This document shows positions 41,702-50,763 of a stretch of 64,000 nucleotides of DNA, piece after piece. Made by a program: the position numbers and the translations under genes. Numbering within the stretch: position 1 is the first letter of the stretch; each line of letters starts with the position of its first letter. The notes beneath the pieces are model-generated. The model was not told the origin of the DNA, ran no database searches, and was given only the letters and a program-made list of their open reading frames with translations. The DNA is taken from NCBI RefSeq assembly GCF_900177325.1, contig NZ_FXBL01000004.1, forward strand, positions 1,860,001-1,924,000, given 5' to 3'. Origin of the DNA: Mesorhizobium australicum (lineage in GTDB: Bacteria > Pseudomonadota > Alphaproteobacteria > Rhizobiales > Rhizobiaceae).

Positions 41702-42798
41702 TGAGGACCCCCTTTTTGGACGTTGGTGCCGCCTACCATGAGTTGAAGGTTGAGATCGACGCCGCAGTAGGACGTGTGCTTGAGAGTGGCTGTTATATTC
41801 TTGGTGCGGAGGTCGAGGCATTTGAGGCCGAGTGGGCCGCCTATTGCGGCGCGCGACATGCCGTTGGTTTGGCAAACGGGCTTGACGCGCTCATTCTTGC
41901 GCTTCGCGCGCTAGAGATTGGACCGGGCGACGAGGTGATCGTGCCCTCCAACACCTATATCGCCACTTGGCTTGCAGTGTCGGCCGTCGGCGCCCGGCCA
42001 GTGCCAGTCGAGCCAGACCCCGCGACCTACAACATTGACCCAAAATTGATCGAGGCGGCGATCACGCCGGCGACGAAGGCGCTGCTGCCGGTGCACCTCT
42101 ATGGCCAGCCTGCTGACATGGACCCGATCCTCGCTTTCGCGCGATCACGGGGGCTGCGCGTATTGGAAGATGCGGCACAGGCGCACGGCGCGGGCTACAA
42201 GGGGCAGCGCATTGGCGCTCACAGTGATGTGGTGTGTTGGAGCTTCTATCCAGGCAAGAACCTCGGCGCTCTTGGGGACGGCGGTGCGATAACGACCAAC
42301 CAGGCCGATCTAGCAGAGCGGATCAGTGTTCTGCGAAATTACGGCAGCAGGGTGAAATATGTCAACGACGAGCAGGGGGTGAACTCGCGCCTTGATCCGA
42401 TCCAAGCAGCTGTCCTGCGCGCAAAGCTTCAGCATCTGGATGCTTGGACGGTGCGCCGCCGCACCATCGCAGCGTTCTACAATGAGCGTCTGAAGGATAT
42501 TGGCCTAATCCTTCCCTATGTGCCTAAATGGGCGGATCCTGTTTGGCACCTATATGTCGTCAGATCGGAGAACCGCGAAAGGCTCCAGAACCGCCTAACG
42601 CGAGAGGGGGTGGGAACCCTTATCCACTACCCGATTCCGCCTCATATGCAGGCGGCCTATGCAGCACTTGGCCATTCGCCTAACACATTCCCGCTTGCGC
42701 GGACGCTCGCGAACGAGGTTCTGAGCTTGCCGATGGGGCCCCATCTAGACCTGAAGCAAGCTGAAACCGTGTGCAAGGCAGTTTCAGGCGTGGCTTGA
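41701..42798 (+). CDS. DegT/DnrJ/EryC1 sugar aminotransferase, FdtB-like
   Basis: 365 residues from ATG 41701 (TGATG overlap with the previous stop). PLP-dependent aspartate-aminotransferase fold: VGLANGLDALILALRAL, EVIVPSNTYIATWLAVSAVGARPVPVEPD, VLEDAAQAHGAGYKGQRIGAHSDVVCWSFYPGKNLGALGDGGAI with the PLP lysine in PGKNLG, and NSRLDPIQAAVLRAKL. With FdtA-type activity it yields dTDP-3-amino-3,6-dideoxyhexose (Fuc3N or Qui3N). Confidence 0.93.
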   Translation: MRTPFLDVGAAYHELKVEIDAAVGRVLESGCYILGAEVEAFEAEWAAYCGARHAVGLANGLDALILALRALEIGPGDEVIVPSNTYIATWLAVSAVGARPVPVEPDPATYNIDPKLIEAAITPATKALLPVHLYGQPADMDPILAFARSRGLRVLEDAAQAHGAGYKGQRIGAHSDVVCWSFYPGKNLGALGDGGAITTNQADLAERISVLRNYGSRVKYVNDEQGVNSRLDPIQAAVLRAKLQHLDAWTVRRRTIAAFYNERLKDIGLILPYVPKWADPVWHLYVVRSENRERLQNRLTREGVGTLIHYPIPPHMQAAYAALGHSPNTFPLARTLANEVLSLPMGPHLDLKQAETVCKAVSGVA

Positions 42799-42817
42799 TC
42801 GCATATCAGAGTTTGCC

Positions 42818-44371
42818 GTGAGCATACTGACGAAAGAGATGTATCTGTCGCTGGCCGTGATGTGGGCAGCCCATTCCGTCAACAGCATCATTTCGCTAGT
42901 GCGAATGAAGCTGATAGCGCTGCTCGTTGGTCCCGCAGGCATCGGGGTTCTAGGCCTCTTCCAGAGTTTCCAATCGACAGCGACAACACTCGCTGGGCTT
43001 GGCCTGACCACGAGCAGTGTCCGCGAACTGGCTGGTGCGCGATCGGATGAGCATGTATTCTCAGTAGTTCAGTCAGCACTGTTCGTGGGCCTGTTTCTTC
43101 AGGGAAGCATTGCCATGCTTGCGGTTTGGTTACTGCGTTCTCAGATCGCGATATGGATATTCAACGATCCGTCTTTCGACTTCGAAATCGGAGTCCTCGG
43201 GATCACGATCCTGCTGACGATGATCGGATCCTCGCAAGTAACACTTCTACAGGGACTGCGCCGGGTCAAGGATCTTGGAAAGATCATGACAATTAGCGCG
43301 CTGATCAGCACTGTTGTTGGTGTCACTGTCATCTGGTGGATCGGAGACCGCGGGATCGTCTGGTTCATGCTGACCCAATCGGTGATCGTGATCGTGGTCG
43401 CTCATGCCTACGTCCGAAGACTCGGAAACACCGGACGCCCGAAATTGGATCTGCGAGCGCGTATAAGGCGCTGGTCCCAAATGGTCCATTTGGGAATACC
43501 GTTCATGCTGGGTGCTTTGGTTGCTGCGTTTTCGCTACTGACGGTTCGAGCTGCGCTTGTCGAGAGCGCGGGGCTGGATGTTGCCGGGTATTTTTCCGCG
43601 TCTTGGTCGATTTCTCTTTTGTATGTCAATTTTATCTTGCAGGCGATGAATACCGACTACTTCCCACGACTGAGCGAAACCGATGCCGATCACAGGAAGA
43701 CCTCGGAACTGATCAATACCCAGATTCTGGTCAACCTGTCCATCGGCGGCCCGATTATCTTGGTGACAATTGTCTCGGCACCCTGGTTGATCAGGTTGCT
43801 TTATTCCGCTTCTTTCGCGCCGACAGCTGAACTCCTTCAGTGGCAAGCGCTCGGCAACGCGCTCAAGCTTTTCAGCTTGCCGCTCAGTTATGTTCTAGTG
43901 GCGCGTGGCCACTCCATAGTGTTCTTCCTAGCTGAGGTTTTCTGGAACGGATTGTTCATCGGCATCATCGTCGGAGGGTTCGAGAGCCTTGGGTTGACGA
44001 TTGTCGGGGTCGCTTATCTCGTGGCCTATGCCATTTTTCTTGCTCTCCACGTTCTATACCTGAGAGCCAAGCTGCAGCTGTTGGTTTCGCAGGATGCTGT
44101 GCTGATCGGCGCAACAGTGTTCGTTGCTGCCGCGATCGTGATGTTTCTGTCGCGCAATTTCGGCGTCTACGGTCTCGGCTTTGGCGTGGTTTTCTCGCTG
44201 GCTGGCAGCGCGTTCGGAATTCGGGTTGCTTTTGCGAGGATGGCGCGTGCGAACACCCCAGTGCCAGCACGTATCAGACGTATATACGCGATGATCGGTT
44301 GGCATCTGCCGGCGTCAAGCTCGGCCACTGATGGAAATGAACCGATCGTCATCAGACCCAGGCCACTGTGA
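42818..44371 (+). CDS. wzx: Wzx-type polysaccharide flippase
   Basis: 517 residues with about 12-14 membrane helices, starting at GTG 42818: MYLSLAVMWAAHSVNSIISLVRMKLIALLVGPAGIGVLGLFQSFQS is the typical N-terminus of O-antigen translocases. LQGLRRVKDLGKIMTISALISTVVGV and MNTDYFPRLSETDADHRKTSELINTQ are also characteristic. It moves the lipid-linked repeat unit across the inner membrane. It overlaps the following glycosyltransferase gene by a TGATG-type junction. Confidence 0.9.
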   Translation: MSILTKEMYLSLAVMWAAHSVNSIISLVRMKLIALLVGPAGIGVLGLFQSFQSTATTLAGLGLTTSSVRELAGARSDEHVFSVVQSALFVGLFLQGSIAMLAVWLLRSQIAIWIFNDPSFDFEIGVLGITILLTMIGSSQVTLLQGLRRVKDLGKIMTISALISTVVGVTVIWWIGDRGIVWFMLTQSVIVIVVAHAYVRRLGNTGRPKLDLRARIRRWSQMVHLGIPFMLGALVAAFSLLTVRAALVESAGLDVAGYFSASWSISLLYVNFILQAMNTDYFPRLSETDADHRKTSELINTQILVNLSIGGPIILVTIVSAPWLIRLLYSASFAPTAELLQWQALGNALKLFSLPLSYVLVARGHSIVFFLAEVFWNGLFIGIIVGGFESLGLTIVGVAYLVAYAIFLALHVLYLRAKLQLLVSQDAVLIGATVFVAAAIVMFLSRNFGVYGLGFGVVFSLAGSAFGIRVAFARMARANTPVPARIRRIYAMIGWHLPASSSATDGNEPIVIRPRPL

Positions 44372-46005
44372 TGACAAAGGTCACTCCGAAAAATGGTGCG
44401 GGCAACAAGTCGCAACCGATTCATGACTTAAATTTCGAGAATAGTTCCGTAATATTGTCTCAGCTGCCCCCCCCGCCGCCGCCGATGCCTACGGAAGGCT
44501 TACCGTTTCCGCGGATCAATCTGAGCGAAGTGACGGACTTCTACGAAAATCTAGTCTCACGTGCGTTGGCGCTGGTCGACAAAGGTAGGATGTCAGAGAC
44601 CCTAGCCATGATCGCTGAGGCAGCGAAGATCGCCTACCTGATCAATTGGCGCTTTCAAGACGCGCGCCTTGAGGGTGCCCTCGAACGCGTCAGCGCCTCG
44701 TTGCTTCCAACCGAGAACTGTCCGCCATCTAGCGGCGAACGGATTGTCTTCTTCGACAGCTGGGGAATGGATGTTCGTGGTCTAAGCCTTCAATATGTGC
44801 GTGCTCTGAACGCGGTCGGAGCCAAGATTCTTTTCATCTGTGAGAGCCGCAACGACGCGGGGTCGGTAGGCCTGCGCGATGAACTGTCTAGCGCCCCAGA
44901 GACGCAATCACTTTACCTTAACGGAGTGACTGACGAGATAGAAAAGGCACGGCGAATCCATAAGTCAATATCCGGCTTCGGTCCGAGCCGGATCATGATG
45001 CACATGAACCCTTGGGCGGTGGGCGCGATTACCGCGTTCCACGCCTTTCCAGGGGTGCCAAAATACCAGATTAATCTGACAGACCACGCCTTTTGGCTCG
45101 GCACCGGCTGCACTGACTATTCGGTGGAGTTTCGCGACTACGGTCTGATGATTAGCCAGAATAAGCGCGGTATTCCCGCAGCCCGGACTATCCTGAACCC
45201 CTATTACCCGATCGTCGAGGACAGCCATATCGGTTCGGTTCCCGAACGGGGAGACGACGACGTTGTCATCTTCACCGGCGGTGCATTCTACAAGATGTAT
45301 GGGCGTGAAGGGTATTTCTTTGACCTGATTTCGAGCCTACTTGACGATTATGAGAACGTAGTGGTGTGGATTGCCGGCAATGGACGGACGACATTGCTGG
45401 AACAGTGCTTGCGCCGCCATCTCGAGACCGGGCGGGTTAAGTTGATCGGAAACCGCAAAGATATCAACGCGGTATTCAGGGCGACCGACATTTACCTCTC
45501 AACCTATCCGTTTTGTGGTGCGCTGATGGCGCAGCTCGCGGCCGCAAACGACGTTCCGATCCTGTCGTTCACCAGCCCCGATTTGGTCACCAACAATCTT
45601 GAAGACATCGTCGGTACGGATGGCGTTCCCCAGATCACTTTCACCGATGTCGGCAAGTTCCGGCAGGCGGCTGCCGAGCTGATCACGGACGTAAACAAGC
45701 GGACATCTGCCGCCTCGGCGGCCAAGGCAGCTATGCACAATCGGGCCACTTTTGAAAGGCGCATGGTTGAAATCCTGTCGCGCACCGAAGATCGCCCACG
45801 AACTGCGTCGAATCTGATGCAGATAGACTATAATGCCTTTACAAGCCTTTACTTGGAGATCGAAAACCATTTTCAGGACGAGCTTGCAAAACGGCTCTTG
45901 CGGAACTCGACGCTTCATTCGGCACTTAAGTTTCCCCTGTTGACTGCTAAAGCGGCCATTCAGGTCGCGTCTTTCTCACTGTTAAAGCGAGCGAACAAAG
46001 CGTGA
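44371..46005 (+). CDS. Glycosyltransferase (GT-B-like) with polyproline N-terminus
   Basis: 544 residues. The C-terminal half looks like a GT-B glycosyltransferase nucleotide-sugar domain: VVIFTGGAFYKMYGREGYFF, VVWIAGNGRTTLLEQCLRRHLETGRVKLIGNRKDINAVFRATDIYLSTYPFCGALMAQLAAANDVPILSF. The N-terminal region includes SQLPPPPPPMP (about residues 30-40) encoded by a C8 tract at 44467-44474 followed by GCC repeats. Family-specific sugar cannot be predicted. The polyproline run would need EF-P, and the tract could slip during replication. Confidence 0.72.
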   Translation: MTKVTPKNGAGNKSQPIHDLNFENSSVILSQLPPPPPPMPTEGLPFPRINLSEVTDFYENLVSRALALVDKGRMSETLAMIAEAAKIAYLINWRFQDARLEGALERVSASLLPTENCPPSSGERIVFFDSWGMDVRGLSLQYVRALNAVGAKILFICESRNDAGSVGLRDELSSAPETQSLYLNGVTDEIEKARRIHKSISGFGPSRIMMHMNPWAVGAITAFHAFPGVPKYQINLTDHAFWLGTGCTDYSVEFRDYGLMISQNKRGIPAARTILNPYYPIVEDSHIGSVPERGDDDVVIFTGGAFYKMYGREGYFFDLISSLLDDYENVVVWIAGNGRTTLLEQCLRRHLETGRVKLIGNRKDINAVFRATDIYLSTYPFCGALMAQLAAANDVPILSFTSPDLVTNNLEDIVGTDGVPQITFTDVGKFRQAAAELITDVNKRTSAASAAKAAMHNRATFERRMVEILSRTEDRPRTASNLMQIDYNAFTSLYLEIENHFQDELAKRLLRNSTLHSALKFPLLTAKAAIQVASFSLLKRANKA

Positions 46006-46038
46006 CCGCTAGCGGCAAAACTTGCGAGGCAAATTGAA

Positions 46039-46671
46039 ATGGGCAGGAGACTGATCCATTTTGTAGCGCAGGTCGCGCTCGTGCTTTTTTTTCCAGTCTT
46101 GTCACATAAGGGGATCTTCTGGCGATATAAGGTTATGGGTCTAGCTTTTACTGCCCGCAATCGCGGAAAATTCAAACGCATGGACAAAGACGTGTTTCTT
46201 TCCAGCGACCTCATCCTTAGGGGGCCGGAATTCATCGAGATTGGTCGTGGTGCGAGTGTCGGTCCGAGATGTTCTCTAACCGTCTGGGATGTCGGGATGA
46301 ATAGTGGCCGAGTTTGCCTGAAAATCGGCGACGACACCTCAATCGGGGAAGGGGCGCATATCACCGCAGCCAACAGCATCCAGATCGGCAACAATGTCCT
46401 GTTCGGTAAACACATCACTGTCTCGGACAACAATCACGGTGATACCACGCTTGCCGCGGTCGAGGTGCCTCCCCCTCAGCGCCCCCTAGTGAGTAAGGGG
46501 CCGGTGGTAATCGAAGACAACGTGTGGATTGGCGACAAGGCGACCATTCTTGCAGGCGTGACAATTGGTCGAGGCGCTATCGTCGCCGCCAATTCGGTCG
46601 TGACTCACGACGTTCCGGTCGCCTGCGTCGTTGCCGGCGTGCCGGCCAGATTGGTGAAGAGAATGGAATGA
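46039..46671 (+). CDS. Hexapeptide-repeat acyltransferase
   Basis: 210 residues of the maltose/galactoside O-acetyltransferase-like left-handed beta-helix family: FIEIGRGASVGPRCSLTVWD, LKIGDDTSIGEGAHITAANSIQIGNNVLFGKHITVSDNNHG, GPVVIEDNVWIGDKATILAGVTIGRGAIVAANSVVTHDVPVACVVAGVPARLVKRM. A hydrophobic N-terminus (FVAQVALVLFFPVL) may associate with the membrane. It probably acetylates a sugar of the repeat unit. Confidence 0.87.
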   Translation: MGRRLIHFVAQVALVLFFPVLSHKGIFWRYKVMGLAFTARNRGKFKRMDKDVFLSSDLILRGPEFIEIGRGASVGPRCSLTVWDVGMNSGRVCLKIGDDTSIGEGAHITAANSIQIGNNVLFGKHITVSDNNHGDTTLAAVEVPPPQRPLVSKGPVVIEDNVWIGDKATILAGVTIGRGAIVAANSVVTHDVPVACVVAGVPARLVKRME

Positions 46672-46740
46672 GCGAAGGCCTTAGCCCAGCCTCGATTCAG
46701 CCCGCTATATTGAAGCCGTTGAAAGAATGAAAACACCGCA

Positions 46741-48036
46741 ATGAGTTCTTCTTCCCAATCGATCTTTCAACCTGACACAGACCGGTGCATCTTTACTATC
46801 TGCACTAAGAGTTACATCGGTCTTGCGAATGCTCTCGGGGCGTCATTACATGCGCGAGGCGTTGCAGCCGACTACGTGATCGTCATTGTCGATCACAACA
46901 TCACCGACGTGTCTAGCCCATTTGGAAGGCTGGTGCCCGCCACCGAGATCTGTGGTTACGACACGGCGCGATGGGCTGAGCGCGCATTCAAGTATGACCT
47001 CGTCGAACTCTGCACGTCGATCAAGGCGCGATGTTTCCAGGCGCTGTTCGAGGCCGGATATGATAAGGTCATCTACTTCGATCCAGACATCATCGTGTTT
47101 GATGATCTGCATACCGTGTTCACCGGCCTAGAGGATCACGATGTCGTCGTCACACCGCATCGGCTGGCTTACGACAGTGACATGCCCGCCCGCGGAGGTG
47201 TGTTCAACATCGGCTTTCTCGCCGCACGCAGGAGCCTAGCGAGCGACCGGGTGTTAGCTTGGTGGGACGCGCGCCTTGAGAACCGGTCGCTGAGCGATCC
47301 GATACGTGGCTTTTTCACCGACCAGAAATGGCTGGACCACCTGCCGGTTCTGCTGCGCGACGGGCGACTGATGGTGTCTGGGCATCCCGGCATGAACTTG
47401 GCGCCATGGAACTTCGGCGAACGCACCCTTGATCGCCGGGGCGAAGGTTGGGTCGTGTCGTTGCGTGGGCATGAGGCAGAACCAAAGCCACTTAGCTTCG
47501 TTCATTTCTCAGCCTTCAATTACCGGATGCTTGCACAGGGATTGGTCGACCCGAGCACCGCCGAAGCAGTGGCGCAAGTGCCGAAATTTGCTGAAATATC
47601 TGAGGTTCTCGCGAGTTATCTAAGGCAGGGTCGATTTCTCGATTATTCGTCAATTCCTTATGAATTCTCGACTTTTTCGGACGGTCGACCGATCTTGCAA
47701 GGTCATCGACGGATTTTCCAGAGACTGCAGGAGCGAGGCGAGAGCTTGCCCGAGCCCTTTTCGACCCAAGGTTTGTTTTACCTGATATTGCAGCGTAGTG
47801 GTCTGCTGGCAAGGAAAAGCGCGGGGGGCACAGAGAAGATCCGGGGGAAAGAGCTGGAACGAAAAATCGATCGCGCAGCCTCGCTTCTTGATTCAGTCTC
47901 ACGGCTAGCCTTGCGCATGGTCGGCTATCCGCGGTTCTCACAATTGAGCAAACTTCTGGTCCGATATTTCCACACGAACAATCATGCACGGCTTCTCCAG
48001 TATCGCGGTGAAAAGATTGATGTCGAGTATTTCTAG
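46741..48036 (+). CDS. Glycosyltransferase, GT-A-like
   Basis: 431 residues. RCIFTICTKSYIGLANALGASL begins a GT-A fold; the metal/nucleotide-binding motif is VIYFDPDIIVFDDL (DxD), followed by FNIGFLAARRS and FFTDQKWLDHLPVLL, which resemble GT8-type enzymes. The C-terminal 150 residues are helical and unassigned. The donor sugar is unknown. It overlaps the downstream gene. Confidence 0.75.
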   Translation: MSSSSQSIFQPDTDRCIFTICTKSYIGLANALGASLHARGVAADYVIVIVDHNITDVSSPFGRLVPATEICGYDTARWAERAFKYDLVELCTSIKARCFQALFEAGYDKVIYFDPDIIVFDDLHTVFTGLEDHDVVVTPHRLAYDSDMPARGGVFNIGFLAARRSLASDRVLAWWDARLENRSLSDPIRGFFTDQKWLDHLPVLLRDGRLMVSGHPGMNLAPWNFGERTLDRRGEGWVVSLRGHEAEPKPLSFVHFSAFNYRMLAQGLVDPSTAEAVAQVPKFAEISEVLASYLRQGRFLDYSSIPYEFSTFSDGRPILQGHRRIFQRLQERGESLPEPFSTQGLFYLILQRSGLLARKSAGGTEKIRGKELERKIDRAASLLDSVSRLALRMVGYPRFSQLSKLLVRYFHTNNHARLLQYRGEKIDVEYF

Positions 48037-49234
48037 TTCGGGGGAGAACCGGAGCTCTTCAGTGGTGCCTGGCGTAAGAATGCCCCTTGCCGGCTCAGCA
48101 AGCTTTGGAGCGTTTCTTGACGACATCGCCTGTCTTGGAGTCGACATGGCGGAGCCCGCTCCTAATGGGATGATGTATGGCGTGTTCCGAGCCCGCTCAA
48201 ACGATCGTTACTGGCTCGCGCCGCTTTCACCGCGGGGCGCGACACGGGCGGGGCTCGAGATGTTTCAGCCTGTCACCAGCGTCGCGACGCTGGCGAAGCA
48301 AGCGGCACTCTTGTCGATTGGGCTGCGTGTAGATTCGTTCTGGGCGCGGCAGCGTATCCGCCTTTCTGGCCTGCCGCGACTAAACGTCATTTTCTGCAAA
48401 CCCGTGGCGGCAGTCGCATATTTCACCGGCACAGAAGGCCCTCATCGCAAGACCGCGATTCAGTTCATGACGCACGCGGGGGATATTTTGGGCTACGGCA
48501 AACTCACCCGAAGCGACGAGGTCGCCCACTATCTTGTCGCCGAGGCGTCCACTCTCGACCGCGTGGCCCAGATGAGGCTGAAGAGTGCGGGCATACCGCG
48601 TAAGCTCGGACAGGGAGTGCTGGGCGGGGCGACGTGGATTGTCACGGACAGCCGAAGAGGACGGGCTACGAGGGTCGATTGCAGCTTAGGTGCCGCACAT
48701 GTTGACTTCCTGAGAGAACTTGCCGTGGGGACGGGGCGATCTGGGAGCACGGAGATCGTGGCGGCCCTTCTGGATCGTGCCTCCGCCCAGGCCGATGCGA
48801 CATGGTCGCGTCGTTTCCTGCGCGGCAGCGCCCTGGCGAGAGCCTGGCGGGACGGCATCGAGACGTGCTTCGCGCATGGTGACTTTACCCCTTGGAACTG
48901 CTTCATCGATGCGGAGGGGCTCTATGTCTTCGACTGGGAATACGCCTGTGAGGGCTATCCGGTTGGTTTCGACTTGGTTCGCTTTCTGCTTGCTCACCCA
49001 GCTCAGGTTGAGCCTCGGGAAGAGAACGAAGCGGTCCTCGCGCAACTGGTAGGGGTGCATTTCGCGGGGGACATGGCGCGCGCTGAGCGACATTATCTTC
49101 TGTCATTGTTGGTCCACGCGGCATTCTATCAGGAACGCCAGCTGCGTGTCGGTGCTCCGTCTGATCGGTGGAGCGATGCCGATCGCTATGCTCGCCTTGT
49201 CGACGCCGCGACACTTGCGGAGGTACGGCAATGA
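48020..49234 (+). CDS. APH-family phosphotransferase in polysaccharide cluster
   Basis: 404 residues from ATG 48020 (an ATG at 47984 is possible). The C-terminal half carries the aminoglycoside/choline-kinase catalytic signature: CFAHGDFTPWNCFIDAEGLYVFDWEYACEGYPVGFDLVRF, containing the HGDxxxxN catalytic loop and a DWE metal-binding motif. The N-terminal lobe is divergent and lacks an obvious Gly-rich loop. It is translationally nested between two glycosyltransferase genes, so a sugar or lipid-linked glycan is a more likely substrate than an antibiotic. Confidence 0.75.
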   Translation: MSSISSSGENRSSSVVPGVRMPLAGSASFGAFLDDIACLGVDMAEPAPNGMMYGVFRARSNDRYWLAPLSPRGATRAGLEMFQPVTSVATLAKQAALLSIGLRVDSFWARQRIRLSGLPRLNVIFCKPVAAVAYFTGTEGPHRKTAIQFMTHAGDILGYGKLTRSDEVAHYLVAEASTLDRVAQMRLKSAGIPRKLGQGVLGGATWIVTDSRRGRATRVDCSLGAAHVDFLRELAVGTGRSGSTEIVAALLDRASAQADATWSRRFLRGSALARAWRDGIETCFAHGDFTPWNCFIDAEGLYVFDWEYACEGYPVGFDLVRFLLAHPAQVEPREENEAVLAQLVGVHFAGDMARAERHYLLSLLVHAAFYQERQLRVGAPSDRWSDADRYARLVDAATLAEVRQ

Positions 49235-50532
49235 TCCGGTCGACGAGTTCCACCGCAATGAATCGCCAACAAAGCACCAGAGCTAAGCAACCGATGGGAA
49301 TTCTGGTGTCCGCCTATTCTTGCGAGACCGGCAGGGGCAGCGAGGGTGAGATCGGCTGGCGCTTCGTGACCCACCTTGCCCGCGATCACGAAGTCTGGGT
49401 CATAACCCGTGCCAATCTACGCGCCGTTCACGCGAGGACCTTTGAGACGGAGCCACGGCCGAAAAGCTTGCACTTCATCTATTTCGATCTGCCGTGGATA
49501 TTCCGCTTCTACAAGAGAGGCAAACGGTTCTTTCTCGTTTACTATTATTTCTGGCAGATCGGTGTAGGCTTGCGGGCACGGCGTCTGATGCGGGAGCAGC
49601 GCTTCGACGTCCTGCATCATCTGATTGGCGGCATGGACTGGATGCCCGCCGGAATCTCGCTGGCGCCTGGTCCATTCGTCTGGGGGCCAGTAGGCAGCGA
49701 AAATACCCATCCGCTAATCTTTGCCGACCTGCCGCTCGCGTCGCGTGTCAAGGACCGGAGCCGGCGGGCGATTCGGTGGGTTCTGCGCGGTTTCGACCCG
49801 TTCCTGCGATTCACCGCAAGTCGTGCAAGTGTGATCCTGAGCCAAACGCCAGAGACCATGCCGCGTCGTTACAAGCAGCGGATGCGACCGTTCGAGCAAA
49901 CCGGTATCGCCGACCTCCCGAGCCTGGCGCGACCCAAGAGCGATTTCGAGCGCGGCGAGCGTTTGCAGATCGTATTCGCGGGTGAACTGAAAGACTGGAA
50001 AGGGGCATGGTTTGCCTGTGCCGCCGCTCTCAAGTTCTTCGAGAACGACGCGCATTCGGATCTGATCGTTGTTGGTGATGGTCCATTGCGCGCGGATCTC
50101 GAGTCGATGGCTCTCCGCCACCCGCAGGGACATAGGGTCCGTTTCCTCGGCGAGATCGCCATGGATCAACTTATCGAAGTCTTACGTTCGGGCGATGTGT
50201 TCCTCTACCCCTCCTTCCACCACGGAATGGCGACAGTGGTGCTGCAGGCGATGTTAACGGGCCTTCCGGTAGTCTGCATCGAAGGCGATGCGATCGGGCG
50301 GGCTATTAAGCAGGAGGCCGGCATCACGGTGACGCTAAGCCCCGACAGCGATCCGGTGGACGGTATCGTTTCGGCCCTCTCCGAGCTTGCCAAGGACGAC
50401 GCCCGCCGACAGCGGCTCGCCAAGTCGGCACAGACCATCGCCCGCGAGCGCTTTTCCTACGAAACCCTCTCGGCCGCATTATCGAAAATCTACAAGGAGA
50501 TCGTGTCCGTCGATGTCGTGCGCGCGCGATAA
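49231..50532 (+). CDS. Group 1 (GT4) glycosyltransferase
   Basis: 433 residues from ATG 49231, overlapping the upstream stop (ATGA). GILVSAYSCETGRGSEGEIGWRFVTHLARDHEVWVIT is the N-terminal Rossmann region. LQIVFAGELKDWKGAWFACAAALKFF, LIVVGDGPLRADLESMA, VRFLGEIAMDQLIEVLRSGDVFLYPSFHHGMATVVLQAMLTGLPVVCIEG is the GT4 C-terminal domain with the EX7E-like region. It retains the donor side. Acts at the cytoplasmic face on the lipid-linked unit. Confidence 0.9.
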   Translation: MIRSTSSTAMNRQQSTRAKQPMGILVSAYSCETGRGSEGEIGWRFVTHLARDHEVWVITRANLRAVHARTFETEPRPKSLHFIYFDLPWIFRFYKRGKRFFLVYYYFWQIGVGLRARRLMREQRFDVLHHLIGGMDWMPAGISLAPGPFVWGPVGSENTHPLIFADLPLASRVKDRSRRAIRWVLRGFDPFLRFTASRASVILSQTPETMPRRYKQRMRPFEQTGIADLPSLARPKSDFERGERLQIVFAGELKDWKGAWFACAAALKFFENDAHSDLIVVGDGPLRADLESMALRHPQGHRVRFLGEIAMDQLIEVLRSGDVFLYPSFHHGMATVVLQAMLTGLPVVCIEGDAIGRAIKQEAGITVTLSPDSDPVDGIVSALSELAKDDARRQRLAKSAQTIARERFSYETLSAALSKIYKEIVSVDVVRAR

Positions 50533-50763
50533 CTCTCGGCGGAAGCCTGCAAAACCAAGTGATAGAGCAATCCTATCGCGAGTATCAATGGTCGTCGGTG
50601 GAGCAAGACATACGCCTGCTGGTGCAGACATACGGGAACGTCGAGGTCCTCATGATCCAGGACGAATTGATAGATCGGACTCCGGCAAACTGTCAGGAAC
50701 AGCAGTGTTGATATACGGATCACCTTCGCCGAATCTGCTAAAGGCGCGCCGAAGGAAGAACGT

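Noticed and set aside
48020..49234. Aminoglycoside resistance gene
   Set aside because: The APH motif is present, but the N-terminal lobe is divergent and the gene is embedded in a glycan operon, so resistance is not supported.
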